In this document: positions 26,001 through 32,048 of the stretch, one piece after another
How positions within the stretch are numbered: position 1 is the first letter of the stretch
How the letters are laid out: every line of letters begins with the position of its first letter
Assembly (NCBI GenBank): GCA_022821065.1
Contig: JAJEEK010000008.1
Span: 124,001-188,000 of the forward strand
Origin: Candidatus Poribacteria bacterium
GTDB taxonomy: Bacteria > Poribacteria > WGA-4E > WGA-3G
Length of the DNA: 64,000 nt
Direction: 5' to 3'
Position numbers and translations under genes: made by a program
The notes under the pieces: generated by a model
Database searches by the model: none
Seen by the model: the letters and a program-made list of their open reading frames with translations, nothing else
What the model was told of the DNA's origin: nothing

Positions 26001-26496
26001 CCCCAAGATACAGTGTTGTCAATTTCGTTAGTTTCTCCAGAGCTGATATATCCGTGATAGGGTCCGGGGCATCCGCCCGTACAGAATTGCGCTGAACGAC
26101 TAAGGTTGTCAAGTCTGTTAGATCCTTGATAGGGGTTAGGTCCAGCGTCGTTTTGTTATCATACAGACTCAGACCTTCCAATTGTGTTAGACCCGCGACG
26201 GGTGTTAGGTCCTGGACATTTTCAAGGTTGAACGTCAGAGCCGGAGTCCCGGTTGCATGTTCGAGACCGGTGAGATCTGTAATGCCTTTATTGAATGTAG
26301 AGATGTCGGTGGTTATGCTTGCCATCTCACTCTCAGTGATTGTGTCTCCAGAACTCTTGCCGAGCTTGGCTTCAATAACACCACGAAGGGCAGCATCGGG
26401 GATGGACACGGCATCATTCGGGCCTGGATTTGCCTGAAGAAGGAGTACGAAAAAGAAAAAGAAACATACGAAAAAAGTGAGGAAAGTTTTTGACAT
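20038..26496 (-). CDS. Giant secreted protein: leucine-rich repeats, two cadherin-like repeats, six lamin-tail domains
   Basis: 2152 residues. A signal peptide (FFVCFFFFFVLLLQ) is followed by SDS22-type leucine-rich repeats (about 60-340) and a probable Ig-like stretch (about 400-500). Two near-identical 108-residue cadherin-like repeats cover 503-718 (NPPVFTSASTVNVLENTTE). After a Gly-rich linker come six lamin-tail (LTD) units starting near 752, 974, 1192, 1402, 1617 and 1827, each with a [DE]WIELKN or WIELYN core. The C-terminus (about 2032-2152) looks like a fibronectin-like domain (VSWTTESSLENAGFHLYRS). The LTD units 1-4 are close copies, and a 15-bp unit is doubled at 22625-22654. It is presumably an adhesin or matrix protein. 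AGGAGG lies 12 bases before the ATG. No sorting signal was recognised. Confidence 0.85.
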   Translation of the reverse strand: MSKTFLTFFVCFFFFFVLLLQANPGPNDAVSIPDAALRGVIEAKLGKSSGDTITESEMASITTDISTFNKGITDLTGLEHATGTPALTFNLENVQDLTPVAGLTQLEGLSLYDNKTTLDLTPIKDLTDLTTLVVQRNSVRADAPDPITDISALEKLTKLTTLYLGDQRVTGLSVLKNKTALVQLRLNGNRDGVMDNPLDVSHLSNLTNLTFLDLDTCDVRNISHLSQLTSLEQLYLSGNSGLEDVSAVQHFVNLETLWLTRTSVTQDSLSKALPSLSKLKDLSLSRTPISDLSALRSLPADLVLEKLNLSYMSHDPEGDLLYAPGIGKGWLLKDISPLVDLMSKGKAVGTNTTDLRLNWNWGLDYESLYTHIPALIAGGISGVRYTPGVPALERASAENHVGGPRTRHTFAVRASNTISQSFGDFKNDRFAKVPVTWRVTAPDDTVSEGSALTGDDGLSSWTITLGNVDDTHTIEAIVPANTRPSEEGPSHDELKVTFTATAISPNNPPVFTSASTVNVLENTTEVITVVAEDPDAEDAITGYAITGGADASLFELSGASSPMDMLRFKTAPDFEMPGSAANSNVYMLILTATSGVGDRELTATQTLTITVFPNNPPVFTSASTVNVLENTTEVITVVAEDPDAEDAITGYTITGGADASLFELSGASSPMDMLRFKTAPDFEMPGSAANSNVYMLILTATSGVGDRELTATQTLTITVERPVRPPVAPSVGGGGSGPLVLSGPRAFMPFGTQSLIFNEIGNFSDHTNDWIELKNVCNTPLDLSEWQMRLITIYPVELGGQIGTDVISFPNFVLPAGAVVLVTQTDPSRTHLASGFNIATGARQRGAQHPYFVAPDLRLPHTPFLLILQHVVPGNASPTPTLIDAAGSLYFEVFPDGTEVYSDPDTPDLPASTAPLMDVGVYQRQRLDQPGYLAAAWMPSGYRGGIGYDRHVEVSVSLGTPGYRRDPSPSLPAYRLAFNEIRNAANDTHDWVELKNVCSEGVHLKHWQISIVVNTGQLVDEEVDIVSLPDYTVPMGEVLLITNRDPSETVLAGGLNIATGRRQRGAQHLYLVAPALKLPDIPYLLILQQVPEYGERTIEDVAGNYALTTLPDGTEVYPHANVPRAMAPLAPLAHFGAWQRRNLDQPGYLAAAWMSSGYHGGIGYDRYAPASMCLGTPGYRQDPAPVLPVTQRLVFNKIHNDGDNANNFIDYIELKNISETAVRLKHWEISCIASTGEAADEDVGIVQFPDYTLRVNGVLLILKTDPGMAIFDGRNIAPDAQDMEAQDMEAQRSYFVAPDLHLPETPYLLILRHALGKNGTPEAIEDVAGDYFRTHDNTQVWPLAHTLRPGAPAAPLSEAGTYQRTDARQRGYLATAWTAIASPLHAYAPDAFATLPVTQRLAFNKIRNAANDIGDYIELKNISETAVRLRNWTISSITSDGANPDEDVGMVWFPDYTLPGGGVLLITNTEPDETVIVDGLNITPEASQRRGAQHPYLVAPNLQLPETPYLLILRHALGKNGTPEAIEDMAGDYFRSLYDWPLGYTPHPGAPAAPLSETGTYQRTDARQRGYLATAWTLTASPPGVSDTPTARETQPHALFTPDTQAAGVFNPTLPDEVRISELMSETQGPSGALPEWIELYNASATPVDLESWQLEVENRTGTTHRAATLTLNSLEIPPKQTVLLVNGKGRHSGALPPNRVYDLAAAHPDAFSHRRLRNTLLSRDGFSLKLIHPTGRGVDTCGTLDGDPGTDDLPTWTLPDSKTPQGHRSSLLRRFDGDVLEGTQAAGWLPAMAVAVAVTHYYGHPSDISTPGFLHQILPGTSPTVALSISEIMFTTQTQDRDGLPQWIELYNPSFTGAVNLKDYRLVVETRHAGEPQQIIMNLEAFDVLPKQTVLLITQRGRHSRHFTENRTYNLSQRHPKAFRAPKQWQYLLSSEGFLIQLTDATGNVVDTVGNLDGNPFTADTPAWTWPPGETHEGARASIRRLYEKRGFPLDGRHPEAWVATATVPPLIMTYYGHASDVGNPGYRKGGPLPVVLSRFEAVRDTDTVVVSWTTESSLENAGFHLYRSTQRKDGFIRVNPKLIQGAGTTAERQTYTYVEKPPKTDAVYYYQIQEVSYSGQQQVLATTRIKGYLSADGKHLTTLGALKTDK
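24341..24988 (-). repeat. Tandem 324-bp repeat encoding the two cadherin-like domains
   Basis: Copy 1 is 24341-24664 and copy 2 is 24665-24988. The copies differ at only a handful of visible positions, mostly at third codon bases. The period is 108 codons and the frame is kept, so copy number could change by recombination without breaking the gene. Confidence 0.9.
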
Positions 26497-26781
26497 TCTT
26501 TGAAAATACCTCCTAAGTTTCTATAGTTCAAGGTTTATTTCAAGATATTTTTGTGAAATAATCGAAGTTGCCAGTTTCAAATAGAGGCAGTTATTTTCAT
26601 GATGTCAGTCGGGCTTAAAAAAAGAGAATCGCAGAGATATGTAAGAGGGGTTTCCCGACAACAAAAGCACCCACAACGGAGCACCGTTTGGCAACGGGAC
26701 GCGTAGGCACGAAAAAGACAGCAAAGCAGCCGTGAAAGTTGATGTTGGCTTGTGTCGCAATATACTTATTATTTGTAAAGT

Positions 26782-26796
26782 GGGGGGGGGGGGGGG
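26782..26796. repeat. Homopolymer run of 15 G
   Basis: Fifteen consecutive G follow AAAGT. Such runs are prone to slippage; this one may be a true variable tract or an assembly or sequencing artefact. Confidence 0.9.
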
Positions 26797-27148
26797 CAGA
26801 TTGTGTTGTTAATACTGTATTAGCAACGCTTGCTATTATCGAACGCGCGGGACCGCTCAGCGCGATGGACACACCATCTATGGGGTGTATAGGTAGAATC
26901 TGTTTGGGGGTGCTAAAATAGATGCGGCTGTTCTGCATTTCTTAGTCCTGCTTTTTCGCACTATAATTAACCAAATTGCTACTTTTGTCCAAGAATTTTA
27001 AGTTATGATATGGCATATTCAATTTTTTGTCAAATTAAAAATAACAATGTCTATATACAACTAAAATCATCTGATATTTTTTGGGAAAAAACAGCATTTT
27101 CAACACAAAGTAGCAGGTCTATTTATAGTGAAGTTTGGACAATTTTTA

Positions 27149-27380
27149 GTAGGTTGGGTTGAACGGAACCGAGAAGATAGAGGTGCCGAGACATAAACCC
27201 CTCAATCTAACAGGCGGGCACTAAGATCAAGAACGCAGTGAAACCCAACTTCTGACTCACCCTCCGAAAACGGAAAAATGTTGGGTTTCTCTCGGTCTCT
27301 GTTCAATACAGTCTATCTGGAAGGTCTTCATTTTCTGTTGCTTTTCAGTGTTTTTGTGGTATCCGTTCAACCCAACCTAC
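27149..27380. mobile_element. MITE-like element with 18-bp perfect terminal inverted repeats
   Basis: GTAGGTTGGGTTGAACGG at 27149-27166 is repeated inverted at 27363-27380. An inner inverted pair (GAAACCCAAC / GTTGGGTTTC) lies in the middle. There is no open frame inside and no clear target-site duplication. It is likely a non-autonomous or palindromic dispersed element. Confidence 0.6.
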
Positions 27381-27665
27381 ATAAGAGGGTGGTTTTTTCT
27401 GCGAGTTTATTGAGCGTGCAAAACAGAAAAAAAATACTGGACGTTTTGAAAACGCAAGGCGAACGCGACACGAATTGTCCAAACCATAGTATAACCCAAG
27501 TTGCCACTTCGTAGCATAGGAGACCGTTAGCCTGTGCCTCTTCAGACCAAAAATGATAGGAACACGCCAAATTTTTTTCGCAAAAATAACCGATTTTCGC
27601 TGAAAAAGGGTGTTCGTGCGTCTAAAATCAGATATGTAGCAAGTTAGGTTATAGTATAGTAAAGT

Positions 27666-29321
27666 TTAATTGCGGCGGCGATAGAGCAGGATTTCAGGAT
27701 GGACGAGTGCTCGCATCGGGAACGGGGCACCGGCATCGGATATTTGGATGCCAAGGAATTCTGGTGTACGCTGGAAGGTTTTGTGTAATTTATACGGACT
27801 TTCTTTTCCTAAGATTCGCGTATAAAACGCGACTGTCTCTTCCAATTCAATCTCACCAATCGGGTACCAATCTTCATCTTGATAATCATGAGGACGCAAT
27901 TGATATTTTAGAAACACCTCAAGGTCCGGCATGACGATAAGTACCCATTCTGCTTCTTGATCTGCCATTTCCAAATCTACATCGGGTAGAAGCCAAGTAA
28001 ATAAGGTTACCGGTGCGCTCGCAATCGCTTCCTCCAGCGGAATATGCGCGGATATCCACTCGGCTGCTTCAATTTTCGTCGGTTTTGTAAGTAGGATACC
28101 CGCAAAAGCAGCCGTGTAAACGAATGAATAAAGCACAACAACACCCACCACGACTCTACATCCCCATTGCAAAATTACGGAATTCTTCGCCCCGCCAGCG
28201 GAGGCAGGTAGGTGCGGTTTCAAACCGCACCTACCAAGGTTTGCGAGGGCAATCGCAGCAAGTACTGTAAGCGCGGGATAGAGGATCAGCAGGTGACGCG
28301 TGAACTTGATTTTATGGACACCAATAAATAGTAGATACGGAATAACGACAGCCAGCAGAAACATCTCTAATGGACGGAACTCGCTGGTTCTGTTTTTTAC
28401 TGAAACGAGTGCTCGCAGAATACTCAAAACTGCGAGGAGCGCGAGCGGTAACCCCATTCCCCATCTCAGAAGCACTGCTATGTAGGTAAACCGTTGCAGC
28501 CACCCCGATTCTGCTGTGGAAATGAGCCCGAAGTGTCCTTTGTGGTAGTGTGTCGCTTCATACCAGAAATCCTCAAAGAAGAGGTTCCACGTTGGCGAAA
28601 GTAGATCGATAACCCAGTACGGACAGAGGAGCGTAAACGTTAAGGCAGATACACCGATAACCGTTGCAACTCTTTTGTAAAAATGATCGCACCCGATGAA
28701 GGCGACGAAAGAAAGAGAGACGAAAACGGTGGTGAATTTGACGGCAAACCCGATTCCAAGAACAACACCGAGCCACGTCGCAGCCCACGGTGTAAACGAC
28801 TTTGGAGAAAAACGTGTACGTGCGACAAGGTAGAGAAATAGCGTTACGCAGAAGGTCGCGGGAATGTCAACGAGTGCGAAACGGGATTCGTTGGTGGCGT
28901 GCAACATTGAGACCGCAAGCAGTCCTGCCGCAATTTGACCGATGCGTCTGCTGCCTGCGTGTTGTCCGATAGCGTAGGTGAACCAGAGTGTCGCAGTGGA
29001 TAAGAAGACGTTGATGCAACGTGTGAGTAGAATGACGCGGGTTTCCGTGAGATGCAAGCCTGTGAATGAGAGCAACTTACCGACTACGGCAATCGTATAA
29101 AACCATGCGGTTCCGGGCCAGTTGTAGGTTTCAGGGGGGGCCGTGAGGTGGATGAGGTTCAGCACGTCTTGTGCAATAATCGCTTCACGCGGATCAGGCG
29201 TATCGGGCAATCCGACGTTTATACCGACAATACGGAGACTGAAGCCAATAGCAAGAATTGCGGCTATAACAAAATTACTGGGGACACTAAAACAGTTTTT
29301 TACTACCAGAAACGATCTCAT
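27666..29321 (-). CDS. GT39/ArnT-like membrane glycosyltransferase
   Basis: 551 residues with about 10-12 hydrophobic segments. The N-terminal loop holds LPDTPDPREAIIAQ, matching the acidic [D/E] motif of the GT-C family of lipid-linked sugar transferases (PMT/ArnT). ESRFALVDIPATFCVTLFL further supports this. These enzymes transfer a sugar from a polyprenyl-phosphate donor to protein or lipid A on the periplasmic side. A dispersed palindrome is inserted in frame at 28207-28235, adding residues such as RCGLKPHLPASAGGAK between membrane segments. The acceptor is unknown. Confidence 0.8.
   Translation of the reverse strand: MRSFLVVKNCFSVPSNFVIAAILAIGFSLRIVGINVGLPDTPDPREAIIAQDVLNLIHLTAPPETYNWPGTAWFYTIAVVGKLLSFTGLHLTETRVILLTRCINVFLSTATLWFTYAIGQHAGSRRIGQIAAGLLAVSMLHATNESRFALVDIPATFCVTLFLYLVARTRFSPKSFTPWAATWLGVVLGIGFAVKFTTVFVSLSFVAFIGCDHFYKRVATVIGVSALTFTLLCPYWVIDLLSPTWNLFFEDFWYEATHYHKGHFGLISTAESGWLQRFTYIAVLLRWGMGLPLALLAVLSILRALVSVKNRTSEFRPLEMFLLAVVIPYLLFIGVHKIKFTRHLLILYPALTVLAAIALANLGRCGLKPHLPASAGGAKNSVILQWGCRVVVGVVVLYSFVYTAAFAGILLTKPTKIEAAEWISAHIPLEEAIASAPVTLFTWLLPDVDLEMADQEAEWVLIVMPDLEVFLKYQLRPHDYQDEDWYPIGEIELEETVAFYTRILGKESPYKLHKTFQRTPEFLGIQISDAGAPFPMRALVHPEILLYRRRN
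28207..28235. repeat. 29-bp perfect palindrome inside the GT39 coding sequence
   Basis: GGTAGGTGCGGTTT and its exact complement flank a single C. The inserted segment, about 28191-28245, keeps the frame. A degenerate relative with GCACCTACC lies at 36314-36336 in a gap. Confidence 0.85.
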
Positions 29322-29416
29322 TTTTTATAGCGAATGCACTGTTATATCCAGTTTCCAATTGAGTGTTTGAATTCTTTATACAGCGGTTTCGGTTGTTCGT
29401 TACAATGCTTTTCCTA

Positions 29417-29435
29417 GTAGAAGCGAGCTGTGCTC
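29417..29435. repeat. Inverted copy of the 19-bp repeat at 9781-9799
   Basis: GTAGAAGCGAGCTGTGCTC lies just past the stop of the FRG-TPR gene. It differs by one base from the copy at 9781-9799. Confidence 0.5.
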
Positions 29436-29448
29436 AATACCCTGCCCC

Positions 29449-30924
29449 TCAAAGTGTCAGCATGATCGCGATATCCGTTGGCAACTGGATACCGGTTTCC
29501 TGTTCAAACATTGCAATGTCTCTGTATTTGTTATGAAACGAGGCAATGATATCCAGCCCCTTGTTCTTAGCCTCATTCAGATCTGCCCTGGCTCTATCCC
29601 ATTCTTGTAGGTATAACCGTGCTTCCCCGCGAACGTAGTAAGGTGAAACAAGTTCTGGGTTCAGTTTTATAGCCGTGCTACTGTCTTCAATTGCAAGTTT
29701 AATTTCGCCTTTCGACAAATAAACCAAACCTCGGCCCATATAAGCTAGGGGATGGTCTGACTTCAAACGGATGGCCTCGTCGAAGTTAGCAAGAGCATTG
29801 TCAAAATCACCTTTGCCGTGGTAAGCGGAACCGAGGACATTATGGGCCTCGGGTGATCTCACACCCATTCTCATTGCATTATTAAAGTCAATAATAGCAC
29901 TATCAAAATTATTCGCGGATAAGTAAACCTCACCTCGGGCACTATAAGCTATAGCATTGCCTGGATCCAATGCGATTGCCTTCGTAAAGTCATCAATAGC
30001 TTTGTTAGGTTCACCTTTGGTCCTGTAAATTCTACCGCGATGGGTATAGGCTAAAGTAGACCCTGGATTCAGTTCTATTGCCTTTGTAGCGTCGGCAACA
30101 GCATTGTCAAAATCGCCTTTGATGCGGGAAATGAAACTGCGAGTACTATAGGCCTCTGCGAATTGGGGCATTAGGTTTATTGCTTCAGTAAAGTACTGAG
30201 TTGCTTGTTGGTAATTCTCATTTTTTTCTTTAGGGTCTCCTGCTTTATCCGCCTGCTCTGTGTAGGTAATGCCCTTAGCAAAATTCGCGCGAGCACTCCA
30301 GCGATTATCCTGACTACTAACAAAGCCATGGAGGTCAGGATAGATATTTTCAATAGAGATGTCGAATTCCTTTTTGAGATAATTTAACAACGACTGTTTA
30401 AGTGATTGTGGTATAACGATTTCCATGTCTGGTTCAATAAAGCCATCGGGAGGTTGGACGAATACGCTCTTCTGTCCCCTGATGCGACCCACCATATCCG
30501 GATCCTGAGGTTCTCTAATCCAGTCCTTTATTGCCCCAGTTTTGTCTTGCAAGATAATCCTGCCATCTTCAAAAGGGAAAGATTCACTGGCGAAAAATAG
30601 GGCGGTGCAATAGTCAGTCGTAAAGTCTATCAGGTTAGTCTTGCCTCCGAAGTGTTGAATTTCAGTTAGGATTTCAAATTCGTCTGTTTTCTTGGTGTAC
30701 CTTTTAGCAGCCTCCACTTCTTCCTTTTGAGCCTCCTCTACACCAAGGTGTAACATCTTAGCAGCCTCCAATTTTCGGTAAAGGGTTGAGGATACTTTCT
30801 CATAGCGTTTCGATTCGCCTCGGTAGATATAGCTGCCTGCAGCAGATATTTTCACTATCTCGCCGATTATTTCTAAAATCCTGTTTAACTCGGTTTGGGG
30901 ATTAACTGAGTCTTGGCTGTTCAT
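29449..30924 (-). CDS. FRG domain protein with TPR repeats
   Basis: 491 residues. The N-terminal ~190 residues are an FRG domain: YIYRGESKRYEKVSSTLYRK, then LTEIQHFGGKTNLIDFTTDY and CTALFFAS, with an Arg-Gly near residue 35. FRG domains are widespread in accessory regions and defence proteins; their chemistry is uncertain. From about 210 to 440 there are TPRs (AYTHRGRIYRTKGEPNKAIDD). The last ~65 residues (LQEWDRARADL ... FEQETGIQLPTDIAIMLTL) match the tail of the TPR protein at 8880-9710. GGAG precedes the ATG. It is followed upstream by a membrane protein gene and a nuclease-methyltransferase on the same strand. Confidence 0.85.
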   Translation of the reverse strand: MNSQDSVNPQTELNRILEIIGEIVKISAAGSYIYRGESKRYEKVSSTLYRKLEAAKMLHLGVEEAQKEEVEAAKRYTKKTDEFEILTEIQHFGGKTNLIDFTTDYCTALFFASESFPFEDGRIILQDKTGAIKDWIREPQDPDMVGRIRGQKSVFVQPPDGFIEPDMEIVIPQSLKQSLLNYLKKEFDISIENIYPDLHGFVSSQDNRWSARANFAKGITYTEQADKAGDPKEKNENYQQATQYFTEAINLMPQFAEAYSTRSFISRIKGDFDNAVADATKAIELNPGSTLAYTHRGRIYRTKGEPNKAIDDFTKAIALDPGNAIAYSARGEVYLSANNFDSAIIDFNNAMRMGVRSPEAHNVLGSAYHGKGDFDNALANFDEAIRLKSDHPLAYMGRGLVYLSKGEIKLAIEDSSTAIKLNPELVSPYYVRGEARLYLQEWDRARADLNEAKNKGLDIIASFHNKYRDIAMFEQETGIQLPTDIAIMLTL

Positions 30925-31036
30925 TTGCTTTTCTCCATATCAATAAAATACATCCGGTTCTCACCGAACAGAACATTACCTTATCTTAAAAACGTACAAA
31001 GAACCGATGCCTTGCCCTGTTTGCTGCGGCGGGGCA

Positions 31037-31978
31037 TCAGCCCACTCGTCCAGTCGTAAAGATTTTTTCATGTTTTACTTGCCTTAATTCACGGGGGAAG
31101 TTCTGTGCCTCTGTCTCGTCGTAGAAGGAGATAAATCCTCCCCGTTTGTGAAAAATTCTTTCTAAGTTTTTGTAGTCTACTTCAGCAGATTTCTTATCCT
31201 TTAGAGCAGTAACTTGACTAATTTTCCATTCGAGCGTCGTTTCTTGTACAAGCGGTGAGGTGGTATGGCCGATAGCCCAACCCTTTTCTTCATCAGGTTG
31301 GAATTCTACAAGCATAAAATAGTTGCTTAGGGATGGATACACTTTAATCTCTTCACCATTGAATTTTTCTACTATCATTGTGGATACGCTATTGAGTTTT
31401 TTAAGTTCATCTCGTATTTCACTAATGGCATTTACCTGCTTCTGTGTTTTTGATAAAGTTTCAGAGATAGTGTGTAAATGCCCTGCTGTGGTTTTCAGCC
31501 CTGCTGTGCCTACCCAATCAAACTCATAAAAGTCAAGTGTGAAAGTTTCTGGGGGATATGCTTTACCTGCAGAATCGGTATAGGTTACTTCAACGCTGAT
31601 TGGGGTTTTCTTCTGCTTTTCAAATTTTTCAATTATATTGGTCAGGAAGCTCTCTTTAGTTTGTCCATTAGCTAGGTATTCTATTCCATGCTTGATAAAC
31701 CCTATTTTTTCAAGCGGTAAATCGAACAACTTTTCTGTATTAGAGCAGCTAGGTGTGATTTTAATATGCTTTGCGGGCCCCGTCCCAATATTTTCAACAA
31801 CAATGTTGATTGAAGAATCTGTGTGTGTATTGTTTATACCTAAACGGACTACAATATGAGGCTTATTGCTATTTCTGAGCATTTTGTGAGTCAGCACGGT
31901 ATACCAAGCAACAAGCCCTATAGTGATGATAGAGGCAATTAGCTCTCCGTGCTCTGACAGGAATTGTTGGAAGTCCAT
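31037..31978 (-). CDS. Uncharacterised membrane-anchored protein
   Basis: 313 residues. One hydrophobic segment (about 10-31, GELIASIITIGLVAWYTVLTH) near the N-terminus anchors it, leaving a large cytoplasmic or periplasmic domain. Residues 40-150 look like a beta-rich domain (HIVVRLGINNTHTDSSINIV VENIGTGPAKHI), followed by a helical, possibly coiled-coil stretch around 165-205. I do not recognise a family with confidence. AAAGGAATATT lies before the ATG. It sits between the FRG-TPR gene (113 bases) and the N6-methyltransferase gene (70 bases), so it may belong to that accessory set. Confidence 0.7.
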   Translation of the reverse strand: MDFQQFLSEHGELIASIITIGLVAWYTVLTHKMLRNSNKPHIVVRLGINNTHTDSSINIVVENIGTGPAKHIKITPSCSNTEKLFDLPLEKIGFIKHGIEYLANGQTKESFLTNIIEKFEKQKKTPISVEVTYTDSAGKAYPPETFTLDFYEFDWVGTAGLKTTAGHLHTISETLSKTQKQVNAISEIRDELKKLNSVSTMIVEKFNGEEIKVYPSLSNYFMLVEFQPDEEKGWAIGHTTSPLVQETTLEWKISQVTALKDKKSAEVDYKNLERIFHKRGGFISFYDETEAQNFPRELRQVKHEKIFTTGRVG

Positions 31979-32048
31979 AATATTCCTTTTACTTGTTAGA
32001 TTGTAGTGTAAGCACCTTGTTTATCTGTAAATGGGTCAGGTCATGTAT

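Larger units (their letters stand above)
26516..27665. other. 1.15 kb intergenic region without a convincing gene
   Basis: The region between the giant gene and the GT39 gene is A/T-rich with no open frame that I believe. It contains a run of 15 G at 26782-26796, a 232-bp element with 18-bp inverted ends (27149-27380), and an outer inverted repeat GTTTGGACAATT at 27133-27144 / 27473-27484. A 107-codon frame at 26615-26938 crosses the G run and has no family resemblance. Confidence 0.7.

Noticed and set aside
26615..26938. 107-codon frame on the minus strand
   Set aside because: It crosses the run of 15 G, encodes a low-complexity Pro tract, has no ribosome site and no family resemblance.
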